64,000 bases of DNA from Locusta migratoria (taxonomy: Eukaryota; Arthropoda; Insecta; Orthoptera; Acrididae), in NCBI GenBank assembly GCA_026315105.1, contig CM048744.1:364685168-364749167 (forward strand). The letters are read 5' to 3'. The first letter of the stretch is position 1; each line of letters begins with the position of its first letter. The notes beneath the pieces are model-generated. The model did no database searches. It had not been told where the DNA came from and saw nothing but the letters and a program-made list of their open reading frames with translations. Of this stretch, positions 51,780 to 63,511 are shown piece after piece. Both the position numbers and the translations under genes were made by a program.

Positions 51780-52833
51780 GATGTAGAAGTAAATGTTTCA
51801 GAATTTGTCCGAGAAAGGAGGAAGAATAGACAAACTGTAACCAGTGACACCATAATAAAAAAGCAAAATAGGTGACTGCAGCTTTAATATACTGAAGCAA
51901 GAATTTAAGGTTAGCCATGGATGGGATGGTCGCTTTATGAAACGACTGGGCTTACCTCTGCGATGCTGTACAACAATAAGCCTAATGCATCCCACGATTC
52001 TGACAACAAACTTCAAGAGTTTCAGTGGTATGTTATCACACTTTGGAAAGAGAAGAGGTTTTAGATGCTCCAAACAGGCTACGGCGATGAAACACAATGT
52101 GATTTGATACGTCATGTAATTAAAATATTGATGAGAGGGGTACAAAAGAAGTTACGATCAAAACATCTGGGTGTGAAAACAGTAGATAACAGTAATGCTG
52201 GCTGTCACAGCATATAAGTACAAACTTTCCCCTTTTTAATTGTCAAGTGAAAAACAAGCCCCAAGACTGCAAAAAAGATGGAAAGCTATTCCCTGATGAC
52301 ATTATTGTTCAGAATCAAGAGAAGGGATGGATGACTGAAACTATGATGCTTGACCGGCTCTGAAATCTGTGGTAAATCCGTCCTGGTGAGCTTTCCAAGC
52401 AACCATCAATGATTTGTATTGGTGCTTTTTGTACTCATCTCTGATCCAGAGCCTAGCCAGTGACCCTGTTCCTGGAGGAATGACTTCTGTGTTGCAACCC
52501 CTGCAAGAAAATAGAAATAAACCTTTCAAATGTTTCATTCAGGAACAGTATGACAAATGGTTTTGTGAACCAAATCATGAACTGACTTAGACAGGAAAAT
52601 TTAAATTTGCTGCACCCTACATTATTGCACACTGGGTTTCAGCTGCCTGGAAATGTATGGAAGCACCAATGACCATAAAATCATTCAAGAGATGCTGTAT
52701 TTCAAATACTCTGGATAGCAGTGAAGATTATGTGCTCTGAAACGACACTGAGGATGGCGGGAAAGTAGAAAATGAATCTATTTCTGATGGAGACTCTTCC
52801 GAGGTTTCCAGAGATGAACACATTGCTGAATAA
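51780..52833 (+). pseudogene. pogo/Tigger-like transposase pseudogene
   Basis: A DDE transposase of the pogo (CENP-B-related) group, with several frameshifts. Pieces in order: a CENP-B-type helix-turn-helix, FKVSHGWDGRFMKRLGLPLR at about 51905-51960; DSDNKLQEFQWYVI; GDETQCDLI (about 52085) holding the first catalytic Asp; SKHLGVKT; FPDDIIVQNQEKGWM at about 52290; PGGMTSVLQPL at 52470-52500 in place of the family's PGGLTS-LQPLDV; NKPFKCFIQEQYDKW; SFKRCCISNTLDSSEDYVL at 52690-52735; and an acidic tail ending at TAA 52831-52833. No intact frame over 65 codons. Confidence 0.8.
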
Positions 52834-52914
52834 TGAAGATTAACGCCTGTAACTCACAGTATTTTTTTGTATGTCTTGTAGGCAACTAGATATGTGTTGT
52901 TATTTAAGTATGAT

Positions 52915-53180
52915 AATAATAATAATTTCGTGAGGCTCATTGGCCTGGTGCAAGTCTTCAATTGGACGTCACTTCAGCGACTTGCGTGTCCCCAGCTATC
53001 CAACTGGGGAAAGGGGACCTACAGCTTAACGTGGAATCTGAACAACGTGTCGTTTCTGGCGACTCCTCACATCGTTGAGAGGTGAAGGAAGGGTTAAAGT
53101 GCGGACTGAAAAAATCTGAGGTCCAACTGGGATTTGAACCTGCAACCTTTCAGTTTCCAGTCGGGCCCGACATTTAATTA
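52915..53180 (-). mobile_element. tRNA-headed SINE (family 4)
   Basis: Minus-strand head GACTGGAAACTGAAAGGTTG with B box GCAGGTTCAAATCCCAG, then TCCTCACATCG-type and GGGGAAAGGGG blocks and CATTGG...GCCTCACGAAAT with an ATT/TAA-rich tail at 52905-52925. I recognise it as another common locust SINE. Confidence 0.65.
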
Positions 53181-53508
53181 TGAACGATTCACTTATTACC
53201 TTGATGAGTTAATTAAACAAAAATTATTGTTGTTTTTATAATTCATGTATACATTCTATATTGTTATAAATAATGTTAGCATTGTAAAATAAAATTCACA
53301 TTCTAAAAATATATATTTACCTTACCATAGATGAGCTGAAATTACAGTTTTTTATTAATTTCATTTTTAAAATTTGGGTGTGCATCGCATTTTATGGCTT
53401 GTTAGATTCGTATAAATACTGTATCTTCTTTGTCACAACAAATTTATAAAGTTCAACCAAAACTTATCATTACATAGGCTTCCGTGGCCAGAGTCATATA
53501 CATAAAAG

Positions 53509-53678
53509 TTTTCTGGGTGTTGTACCTCGTCATGATGTAAGAAGGCTATTACTTAAATAATAAAATACTTAATAAATCTGGGTATGCCCAGATGAAGGCC
53601 ACTGTAACGTTGGCCGAAACAACGGTTATTTAAGTAATAGCCTTCTTACATCACGACACGGTAGAACACCCAGAAATC
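53509..53678. repeat. Palindrome with hammerhead-like core (family C)
   Basis: Arms of about 51 bp, TTTTCTGGGTGTTGTACCTC... at left and ...GTAGAACACCCAGAAA at right, mirror each other with very few mismatches (shared TGATGTAAGAAGGCTATTAC and TTAAATAA). Between them CCAGATGAAGGCCACTGTAA and CGTTGGCCGAAAC (53588-53620) form a GGCC/GGCC stem between GATGA and GAAAC, as in a hammerhead core apart from A for the conserved U and one extra A before the stem. Confidence 0.7.
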
Positions 53679-53699
53679 TGTTATGTCACAAAACTTATC

Positions 53700-55458
53700 A
53701 CTTTTAATTCATGTAGTTGATGACATTTAATAGATGTACATTTATAAAAGTGATATATTGTCTGTTAGTAGATGCACTCATAGTATCTTTCTTACCTTTA
53801 TGGTAGGTTAATTTTATGATGATTACTCATGTCTATTTGTGTCATGCATATTTCAATTGTTTATTGATTCCAGGTATTAGCTTTTTTTATGGAACTACAA
53901 AGTTTACTATGAAACGTCTGTTTCAGAGGAACAGACATTGTAGATGATTGGCAGCTATGTATACATGAAATTAAATAATCAATGATTCATTCGCAGTTTG
54001 TGAGTTCTGGTGACTTTAGTTGCAATTCTGAAGATGGTGTATTACTCTGTGAGAAACGAAAATTTGTGCTAGAGCAGGAGTGAATCTTGGCCTTCTGCTT
54101 TCCATGAAGGCTGAAGAGTCGATAGTTTTAGAGCCAATATGATGGTGGATGTATCTGAAAAGGTTAATTCTCTTCTCTTTCCAGAATTAATCGACGTTTT
54201 GGGTACAGTACTAAGTCTGTGGTTATGTGAAGTGTGCTTGGATGAGTGCATTTGCTAGCATGGTAAACTAGGCACACCTCAAGGGAAGTAAGAGGGTTCT
54301 TATCGCGCTACATCCCCCTCTTGCTCTTCTCACTAGTTGCATCTGCAGTGTAGATATATGGTGGTCCTATAACATCTTCAAGTGTCTAAGAAGGAAGTCG
54401 AAAAACCTCTCGGTAACTACACTTTCCAAAATGTTATCACTTTAAAAATTCTACATTAGTAGAGAGAAGAAAAAAGAAAGAATAGTCCCTTGTGATAGTC
54501 GCCATATAACAGTTCTACTATGCAGTTATGAGATCCTGGTTAGTTATATTTATGTTTTTATTCCCTTCTATTCACAATATTTCAACGTCGGAAGCAACGA
54601 AAGGAGTGGATGTCTGAAGACACGTACTGGGTGAGACAAGTTTGCACTGAAACACAAGTCTGTACTGACATGAGTCTGTACTGACACATGGTGCTGTGAA
54701 GGTGATTCAGACGTAAATGGTATGCATCCCATGATGGCAAAGTACTGTGTTACAAAATTTGATCTCTGCTTTGCAGATCATTTGTTATTTTGCGAAGTGT
54801 GTGAATGAACGCCCATATTGTTATTGTTATTCGCCAATAATGTGCTATTACTCCATCTTAATGTGTCAAGCAACAGCTTCAGCCCTTCTACATTGCCCTC
54901 CTTTCAATGTACAAAAGCAATGAAGACATTCGGTAAGTAGATGACTTGTTTCTTTTTTGTGGCACTTGCACCTATCGATCTTTTGAACATGTGGAATGTG
55001 GCATATTGTTATTGTTGTGAGATTGTAATTGTTACTGATGCTAGGGCATCTTAAGTCTAAAGATTTTTGCTAATCACTGTGCCAAGCATTTGAATCATGT
55101 AATAGTTGTATAGAAACTCAGTCAAAAAGTTAATTTTATTACATCACCCAGTTGTGCCCACTTGGCGTGTTGTTTATATGAGAGTAATCCTTCTAAGGAG
55201 ACGTTGATTTTGCAGGTTAAATCTGCCGATTTCTAACAACAAGGCTGCTTCATAAACTTCATAATTGTACATCATTGTACATGAAAAGAAGAGACTAAGC
55301 TATGAGTACTTGAATGTATCTGATAAAATAACAAATGAAATAGCAAAAAGAACTCAAAGAATTACACCATTGTATTTCATTTTAATTTCCTGCAAGCAAA
55401 TGCCTCAAATGAGTGTTATGTATTCTACCTTTTAAAATATGCAGGTTACTTTCTTTTT
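53700..55458. other. No gene recognised
   Basis: AT-rich sequence with many stops in all frames. A minus-strand 60-codon frame at 54069-54251 has no motif. Confidence 0.4.
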
Positions 55459-55851
55459 CAGTGGCGAATATATCATATATTTTCTGGGAAGGAGCAAGAT
55501 TAATTTAATGATTAGTAATTTTAAGTAGTACCCCACAATATTTTGTATCAGGTTTGCTGCTCATATTCAGAAGATACATTAATGGAGAAGCCCCTTTTAC
55601 TTTATGGAGATCAACTTTTTTTATAATTGGCATTAAATCATAAAATTTATATTTTTTTAACTGGCATGATCTTCACACCACTAACACTTTACTCCCATCA
55701 CCAATACAGGGAAGTATGAGTATACCATGGGAATGACTTCTCGCATCATTCATTAAACTAAACCAGATACCATACATATTTTTTTCTTTATATTCATTAT
55801 TTTGGGGAGCCCAAGCCCCCTCGACCCCCCTACCCCTTATATATGCCACTG
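55459..55851. mobile_element. Possible hAT-type MITE
   Basis: Ends CAGTGGCGAATATATC (left) and CAGTGGCATATATAAG (minus strand, right) resemble hAT termini, and the right end continues into a GGGGGTCGAGGGGGC motif common in such elements. No 8-bp target duplication is evident, so the call is weak. Confidence 0.35.
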
Positions 55852-56034
55852 CATTGCTGCCAATTGTATCAGGTGTATTAATACAGCACTACAAGTTAAT
55901 GACATAGCTGCTTTCAAGTTCCAAGTGAAAGAGCTGCTTTGACAAAGTTTTCCCTTTAGATATTTTGTAGACTTTTATCAAGCTATACGCTAAGGGGCAT
56001 TCCAGTCTCAAAAATTCAGTTTGTGATGAGACTA

Positions 56035-56640
56035 CATCTACATAGGATACTCTGCAAATCACATTCAAGTGCCAGGAAGAGGATTCATTGAACCACCTTT
56101 ACACTATTCATCTCCCATCCCACTCGCGCATTGTGCGCAGGAAGAAAGAACATCTTAATCTCTCCGTTCCAGCTCTCATTTCTCGTATTTTATTCTAATG
56201 ATCATTTTTACCTATGTAGGTGGGAGTCAATATATTTTCGCATTCGGAGGAGAATGTTGATGATTGGAGTTTTGTAAGTGAACCATGCCGCAGCGATAAC
56301 CGCTGTCGTTGTAATGATTCCCATCCCAGGTCCTGTATCATTTCCGTGACACTGTCTCCCGGTATTGTGACAATACAAACCGAGTTTCCCTTCTTTGGAC
56401 ACTTTCGATGTCCTCTGTCATACTCACCTGATAAAGAACCCACACAGGGCAACAATACTCCAAATGAGGACGGACAAGCGTAGTGTATGCAGTATCTTTA
56501 GTAGTTCTGTTGCATCTTTTAAGTGTTCTGCCATTAAAATACAGTCTTGGTTCGCCTTTCCTACTACATTATCTATGTGGTTTTTCAGTTTAAGTCTTTG
56601 CAAGTTAGTTGTATACCTCAAGGATGTCCAGGAAAGTCTT
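56035..56640 (-). pseudogene. CR1/Jockey-type LINE 3' end, RT C-terminus remnant
   Basis: On the minus strand the C-terminal domain of a LINE reverse transcriptase can be read: a LVRPHLEYCCPVW-like block near 56480-56440 in broken frame, DIESVQRRETRFV-like residues near 56400, then SVTEMIQDLGWESLQRQRLS at 56350-56290. The 3' UTR follows down to TAGATGTAGTCTC at about 56035. The upstream RT core is absent (5'-truncated copy). It is unrelated to the RTE-like and I-type copies. Confidence 0.7.
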
Positions 56641-56999
56641 AAACCGCAGTATACAGAATTCAGAGAAAAAGGGCTACAGATTTTTAAGTGTAGCTCATAA
56701 AAATTTCATTTACTGATCAAAAGGAACAATGCAACAGACATACAATGAAAGAGCAATGTGTTTGAATGTGGCCGAGTGTTACCAGAAATGATGTATTATG
56801 AGTGTTCTGTGACGTTATTGCTTCGGTTTATGAAATTTATCTTGTGCTCGTGTGTATATTAGTTTCAGTTTTCAATAAGCATCTGGTTATTGTACTCTTC
56901 CATCGTATGAATCGCAACCGTCTTCTGTTTTTGTGATCACGTGTATATTATATTCAGTTTCGTGTTAATCATCTCGTTAGTGTATTTTTCCCTCTGAAC
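56641..56999. other. No gene recognised
   Basis: Interval between two LINE fragments; may include the 5' UTR of the next one. Confidence 0.3.
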
Positions 57000-57833
57000 C
57001 CAGGCAGTCTTCTGTTTTGTTTTCGTTGGATTAGTACCAGCTCTAGCCATCTTCGTGTACCTTAGTTACCCCCTGTCTAGTCTACACCGGATCTTTCTAG
57101 TAGTTTGTTTTATCTGTGTTGTAGTCATGAATAGAGACTGTGACTGTTCTGTGCAGAAGAAATCTGAGCTGGTGACACTTCGCTTCCAGTTTAAAGCTGT
57201 GTTAACATCAGTAGCACAGCTTGAGGCTGCGGTCAAAGGACGTCATTGTTGTTGGCTGGTCATTTGAACCGAATGCACCCTCGGCTTTTCCACCGAACGG
57301 TCTGCGGCAGCTGCATGCCCTCATACTGCTAGCAATGAGGCAGACAACCTACCCGTGGATGCGTGGGAGCGCGCTCCAGTGTGTGGCGGGAGGCAAAGAC
57401 ATTCCGGGGGACTAATTGTGTCGCCTCCCCAGTTCGTCTTTCGAACAGGTTTGAGGCGCTATCTGTTCAGGACAATGTTCCAGAATCTGATGGTGTCTCT
57501 CATACTGAAGTCAGCATGCAGCCTGCAAGACCCAGGCTTTCACAGGGGGGAGGGGGTTTGCTCATAGTTGGGAGCTCCAACATTAGGCGGGTAATGGAGC
57601 CCTTTAGAGAGATGGCTGCCAAGAACGGAAAGAAGGCCAATGTGCACTCCGTGTGCATAGTGGTTGAAGTCATTCCAGATGTGGAACGGGTCCTTCTGGA
57701 TGCCATGAAGGGTATGCGGTGCAGCCAACTGCAGGTGGTGGCCCACTTCGGTTCCAATGATGTGTGTCACTTCAGATCTGAAGTCCAGCCTCAAAAAACT
57801 CGTAAAACTGAAATAATTACGTCGGAAAAATAA
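57000..57833 (+). pseudogene. LINE 5' end with esterase-like ORF1 remnant
   Basis: ATG at 57127 starts MNRDCDCSVQKKSELVTLRF and a Leu/Ala-rich coiled coil (VAQLEAAVKG). After a frameshift and stop the 156-codon frame 57363-57833 carries FEALSV, then LLIVGSSNIRRV, KKANVHSVCIV, PDVERVLLDAMKGMRCSQLQ and VVAHFGSNDVC. GSS-N and GxND are the signature blocks of SGNH/GDSL-type esterases that some CR1-like LINEs encode in ORF1. The remaining ORF and all of ORF2 are missing (3' truncated or split). Confidence 0.6.
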
Positions 57834-59468
57834 AATTAAGAATTACAGCATGCAACTCCTAGAAATGTTTAGAATTACATACGGAAGCTATGAAGGAGGT
57901 TGTACAAGATCAGAGAGAATTACAGACAAAGACAGAGTGTGTACTACCAGTCAGAGAAGAACACCAAAATTAAAATAGGTGAGGAAAGAAGATCACGAAA
58001 CATTAGTGGAAATCTGAAGGATACCCACATAGTTACTTGCCTGATCGGTATGGAACAAACAAGAGTGGAAGCTGAAGGCTTTTTTCTATTGAACCAACCA
58101 CGTGGAACACATATCACTCACGGAAGCAAACGATGAGAAAATTTTTACATGCACTGTACAAAAATGAACTGATCACCTATTAGAAATCGGGCCCCACAAA
58201 CCTAGAAAGTATTTACTCAGAGTTCATACGCCATCATATAATCACAAAAGGTTTTAACTTACCAGGCCGTTATCAAACTGCAACTAGAATCACACACACC
58301 GTGTTTATCTATTGGAAATCACTGAATTGAAAAACGAGAACACATTTCCACACGCGATTGGAGAAAATATTCCAAAAAAATGATTCTAAGTTCACGAATC
58401 TAAGTTAAACATGCTAGTCAATGAAACGCTACCATCTCCAAAAACAAGAGCAGAACCAACCTTACCTTACTAGATGAGCACCCCAGAATGATCAGACCGA
58501 GCGGCCACCAGACACGGGAAGCGACCGGAAGAGAGAAAATCCAAGAAACAGCAGTAGTGGGGACGGACAGCGAGACTCGCGCTAAAGAAGGCTCGCTGAC
58601 TGGACTGTAACCAAAGGGTGTACAAACTTCTTTGGTAGTATCAGCAGCTATCGATACTGAGCCAGAGAGAATGATGCAAATTGAGCTATCACTCCCCACA
58701 TTCAGATAGCCATAGATTCTTGCACCCACTTGAAAGTAAAACAACTGCAAATCCTCACAGGGACAGTGGCGTAGCGGAGAAGTCATACTTATGTCACATT
58801 AATTAATATAACAATAAATTATTAACATAACAAAATAAGAAAAACCTAGCAATATTAACCAATATTTTAAAACGTGAAATAAAAATGCTATTCCTCAAGA
58901 CTTGAAAATAGTGGGGTTCAAGTTTTAACAAAATGATAATCTAGCAACATTAAATAAAATATAACTTTACAGAACTATACAAAAAATATATGGCAGATTA
59001 AGATGGACGTCTTTCAGGGGGTAGATCCTACCTGCAGGTATGACTTCATTTTATTTCTTTTTGTAATTGCTTTATAAATTACAACAACTTTTAAATAAAT
59101 TTAATGAACGAAAGTATTAACAATTAAATCATACATAACTTTGTTTGGTTTCTGAAATGACTGTCACAGCTAGTTAAGATGAGAATTACATTCACATTAA
59201 TATTTCCTTTTTAAGTCTAGAACAATCTGAAATGAATTTTCAATGGAATTGATGTAATAACCACTGTTACAAAATTATGGATGAAATTACTGACAAATGT
59301 ACATGATATTGTAAAGAAAAAGTTTGGATTTCATGTTCATTTGTCAATATTGTAATTTATGTGCCAGCACCAGGATGATAATTGTTGTAACGCCAATAAA
59401 AAAATATGTATTGGTAATTTGCACAATTTGTGAAGGACAACTGTGTATTTTGTTCTCCTTCTTTGCAG
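57834..59468. other. No gene recognised
   Basis: AT-rich; CAGTGGCGTAGCGGA at 58764 looks like a lone hAT terminus, without a partner. The rest is unassigned. Confidence 0.35.
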
Positions 59469-59648
59469 CACTCAGACACATTCATAATAATGTTTTACAC
59501 CTCTGAGTATCAAGGGCTTACTGCATATTCACTCATGCATCAAAGACAGAATAAAAGAACGCTAAAGATTGCAAAAGTTGGCCAAGCTAAATTTCCGATC
59601 GGTAAGCTTCAGAGGCAGGAACCATGTTTGTGTGGCTGTAGTAGATAA
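59469..59648 (+). CDS. Candidate terminal exon of an unknown gene
   Basis: A strong acceptor (TTCTCCTTCTTTGCAG, ending 59468) is followed by a 59-codon open frame beginning HSDTFIIMFYTSEYQG, containing QNKRTLKIAKVGQAKFPIG and ending CLCGCSR, then stop and AATAAA at 59664-59669. Only this frame is open. I do not recognise the protein, and no upstream exon was identified, so this could also be chance. Confidence 0.3.
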   Translation, partial: HSDTFIIMFYTSEYQGLTAYSLMHQRQNKRTLKIAKVGQAKFPIGKLQRQEPCLCGCSR

Positions 59649-59669
59649 TAATTGAATGTAAACAATAAA

Positions 59670-60799
59670 ACGAAGTAGACAATTTTATTTTACAATCTGT
59701 TTCTGGCCTTAGTTTTGAAAAATCATTAATAAGTTCCATTAAACAAACCAATATTATTTCTTAAGTTAGTTTTGATTACTTTATAATTTGATGAATGATC
59801 TTTAGGTTGTTGCAAAAGTGAGAGGTATTGTATGAAATAATAAATTTGTGGTAAACATTTCTGTAAAGCTGTGTTCTGGCATTGCATATTTAGAGTTACA
59901 ATTTCCTTTCATATTTGGTTAATTGTCCAAATTGTTGTCAATTTGGGTAAAACAAGGTGATAAGTTAATGAATTTGGAAAACTGAGTATCCTATTGGAAA
60001 GTCAGCAGACTGGTATATGGTTCAGAAATGAAAATAACAGTCATGTTTGCAAAAGTTTTTACAATTTATTTGTTACTTTTCATTTCTGAAGATAATAAGC
60101 ATTAATAAACTAAAGTGAAAAAGTAGGACCTACTATATCAGAATATTTACTTTGGAATTGATCACATTTGTGTAATAGAATTGCTTCATCGAAAGTGAGC
60201 ATAAAATTAATGATGGTCTTAGGAAATTAAAACTTTGAGAGACTTCACTCATCCCAGTAAAACATGTATTTAACTAAGCTGTTTTGCATATAACACCATT
60301 TTGAAAATAGTAACTTTAAATATTTCTTCCCTGTTTCGAAATCGTTGGTCAAATGCTAGCTCATAAAATTTTTTTCTATCTTCTTCTCTCGTTTTCCATG
60401 AAAAATGGGATCGATGTCGTATTTTTTGGAGATTTACTTGTTTTGAACTTGAATGACTAGAAATCATTTCTATACATTTTAAATTTTTATTTCAACATCT
60501 GCTAATTCTCTGCTTGCCTCGTTCAAATCGATATACACGTTTTTGTAAAAGTTTGGATGCAAATTTATGTCATTCAATATTTGGTGCATGAATTCACAAA
60601 GGTCATATTCACGGAATTTACGACATAAACTTTATAGTTACTGGTCTACCAACAAGCTTTTAACTATTCATCTCTTTATTGCCTTAACTTTAATTGCAAA
60701 ATCAACAACAGAGGCAACGAAATTTATCATCGACATAACACAGGAGAAAAACAGTACTTTAAGGAACAAAGAAAACTAACATGGCACACCAAAACACTG
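59670..60799. other. No gene recognised
   Basis: AT-rich sequence up to the second Gypsy copy. Confidence 0.35.
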
Positions 60800-61209
60800 A
60801 ATTTAGTGTTAGAGTGTGGTGGCTGTCGTTCAGGGCGCCACATCAGCCCCCTGGGTGAAAGCAGAGCGTCGTATCGACGAATCTCGCAGGGAAGCGCAGA
60901 CGACGACCAGAGCGCGTCGTCGGCGTTGGAGAAGGAACTGCATCGAGAGCGGGACATTGCGTTCCGTTGGACGGTTGTTGCAGTGTAGCATCCCGATCCG
61001 ATCTCTGCAGACGTTGGGCCATTGAAAGAGGTGTGTCGTGGAAGACGTATGCTGGCTACACGGAGTTCATTGAGACTGTTGTAGCCTTACCGTTGCTTAA
61101 AATGTCCATTGAATGTGTTTGATGCTAGAGAACTTTCTATGGACCGGAATAAGGGGCCTGTAGTGGTGGTTTAACGCCTTCTGTGCGTAACATCACATGT
61201 GTATAATTT

Positions 61210-61642
61210 TCAAGTTCTTGATGCACAAAGGAAGGCTGTATACAATGCCGCAAAGCTTTTGGATGACGAATGCTCTCTCAATCGCCGTAAAAATTCCGGC
61301 TGAGTGTGCATGGATTTCTCTATTGCGTCAGTGTCAACAAATTCTCTATGGAGGTGCAGAGTCTCATCGTAAACTAATTGTGCCACAGATAAATCGATGT
61401 CTGACTTGAATGTTGTTCTTGAACGAAGTAATACCACAGGTAGTGCCGATGTCCAGATTTCTTCATGGCACATTAGCGCTGCCTTCAAACAACGATGCCA
61501 ACGTTCAGTCATTACGTTGCTTGTGGGGTGGTAGCTAGTGGTTTTCTGATGGGTATAACCACAGAAGTTTGCTAGCTGGGCAAAAAGACCCGACTCAATC
61601 TGACGGCCTCTGTCCATGGTGACGTGTTGTGGACATACGAGA
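61210..61642 (-). pseudogene. Gypsy integrase core fragment (second copy)
   Basis: Frame ends with TMDRGRQIESGLFAQLANFC (second catalytic Asp, family TTDQGRQFES), YHPTSNVMTERWHR (catalytic Glu) and the C-terminal RSRTTFKSDIDLSVAQLVY. The first Asp lies beyond the hAT insertion at its upstream side. The first 25 codons of the 169-codon open frame (MRGPHRPEAVDGDRRRRR) are hAT sequence, not integrase. Confidence 0.85.
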
Positions 61643-61650
61643 CTCACCAA

Positions 61651-62478
61651 CAGTGGCGGCGCTAGGCGTCGGCGACGTCGGTCACCGTCGACGGCCTCGG
61701 GCCTGTGGGGGCCTCGCAAAACATTGATAAAATTCTATTTTTTATTTTTATTTTTTATATTTGACGTTAAATGGCGCTTTGCTGCTGTTAGGTTATGTAG
61801 CGACGACCTACATCTAACTTACACTATCTTAACCAAAGGACGAGCACAACAGCCATAGCCAAGGGTGGGATTCAACCCCCGACGAGAGCGACCTCGCTCA
61901 CCGTGGTATGACACCTTAGTGCTCTCAGCCATTCCCGGCCAGCAGCTATTTAATTGCCCGTATTTATTTCCGTAAGAGTGCAGCAGTGATGCAATTTGTA
62001 GTTAATTACTTGCAAAACAATTTCTTCAGTACATTTTAGAAAACTGTTTGGAAGAAGTATATCCAAATGTTTATATAACAATCAGACTCATGTTCAGTTC
62101 CAGTCCGAACAGCATCGGCCGAAAGAAGCTTCACAAAGTTAATATTGATTAAGACTAACTTGAAAAGCACAGTGACCCAAGAAAGACTATCCGCGTTGTC
62201 AGTACTATCAACTGAAGCCGTAATAGCGCCTAGTATTAAGATGTGATCCTAAAAAATTTCAGTGAGACGAAAAGCTGAAAAGTTTCTCTAATTTTGTTTG
62301 TTTGTTGCATTTTTTGTCATTGCAATAATACTCGTATATTATACTAATAGAATTTTAGTATAATGATTATTGATGTATAATTCAGCTCATTTAACATTCT
62401 CTTCATTAATGAAAAAATTAAAGGGGCCTCGCAAAGACGAGTTCGCTGACGCCCAGATTTCATCTAGCGCCGCCATTG
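61651..62478 (+). mobile_element. hAT DNA transposon remnant with 8-bp target duplication
   Basis: Termini CAGTGGCGGCGCTAGGCG (left) and CAATGGCGGCGCTAGATG (minus strand, right) are inverted. CTCACCAA precedes and follows it (61643-61650 and 62479-62486), an exact 8-bp duplication as required for hAT. At about 62100-62250 on the plus strand the C-terminal dimerisation segment reads VPVRTASAERSFTKLILIKT and then TVTQERLSALSVLSTEA, the typical hAT SAERSFSKLKLIK-type block. The rest of the transposase is deleted, leaving 828 bp. A SINE lies inside it. Confidence 0.9.
61740..61950 (-). mobile_element. tRNA-headed SINE (family 5) inside the hAT element
   Basis: Minus-strand head GGGAATGGCTGAGAGCACTA, B box GGGGGTTGAATCCCACCCTT, then TGTAAGTTAGATGTAGGTCG. 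It lies within the hAT element, making it the younger layer, or it was picked up by the hAT element. Confidence 0.65.
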
Positions 62479-62486
62479 CTCACCAA

Positions 62487-62904
62487 CCACGTGAAAGCAA
62501 AAGTAGAAGCTAATGTATCAGCTGTGATGTTATCGACAGGTACCGCTTCAGGCCAACGAGTATAATGGTCAGTAATTGTTAATAAGTGCCTCTGTCCATT
62601 CGAGGGGAAAGTGGGCAAACGACATCCAAACGTACATTGGAAAAACGATTTGTGTTATCCGAAAAATTGCCCATCGGATATTGCACATGGTGGGTAATCT
62701 TGCTGCGTTTACACTTGAAACCAGACCTGATCCATTACTACAGTCTTTCTGCATGCTGGGCCACACAAAGTGCTCAGACACCAGACGAAATGTTGGACTT
62801 ACCCCTGGATGACTTAGCTCGTGGACAGTATTAAAAGCTTGTTTTATGAAAGCTGGTGGCTGACAGGGGCGAGGCTGGCTGCGAGAGACATCACAGAACG
62901 GCAT
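62487..62904 (-). pseudogene. Gypsy integrase N-terminal fragment (second copy)
   Basis: FNTVHELSHPGVSPTFRLVS and EHFVWPSMQKDC give the His pair of the integrase zinc finger; the following Cys pair is degraded and the downstream frame is shifted. Confidence 0.8.
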
Positions 62905-63139
62905 GTTGCTTCCTCTGGAACATCAGTGAGCTACAGCTTTAATGATGATGAGGCGTCGTTCACGTACGCCAAGAATTCGTCATCTTCTTACTGGGTTTTT
63001 GTTGTGTGGTGTAATCAATAGAACAGGAAATGGTGTTGATTCGTGAGAGACAACCTGAAACAACATTGTTGATCTCGGATATGTTCCTAATGTCCGTTGA
63101 GAATTGGGCTACAAATTCCAGGTAATTAAATTGTTGCAG

Positions 63140-63312
63140 CGGAGCGCGCGGTTGCTCGCCATGGAGGTTAGAGTCCTCCCTGGGGCATGTGTGTGTGTGT
63201 GTGTGTGTGTGTTTGTCCGTAGGTTAGTTTACCTAGGTTTAAGTAGTTTGTAAGCTACGGAGATGACCACACAGTTTGGTCCGATAGATTTACAAACATT
63301 TGAACATTTTTT
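63140..63312 (+). mobile_element. tRNA-headed SINE (family 1, subfamily b)
   Basis: GGAGCGCGCGGTTGCTCGCC, GAGGTTAGAGTCCTCCCTGG (B-box region), a TG tract at 63189-63213, then TTTAAGTAGTTTGTAAGC and ACAAACATTTGAACATTTTT. Inserted in the second Gypsy copy. Confidence 0.85.
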
Positions 63313-63511
63313 TTTAAATTATATTGTCTGGACGACCAGAAGGCTGTTCTGCTTGAGTGTCATCGGTTCATGGTTCTTGTAAATTGAGAACACTCGCGCT
63401 TCCTCTTGCGAATATTTTACTGCTTGATACTTGGCAATGAGTTCGAGGTCATATGTGCTCCATTTTCTTTGTGAAGGCGAGTAGAAAGCCAGTGACAGCT
63501 ACAAGCTCTTC

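Noticed and set aside
58764..58778. CAGTGGCGTAGCGGA, resembling a hAT terminus
   Set aside because: No inverted partner and no 8-bp duplication were found nearby.
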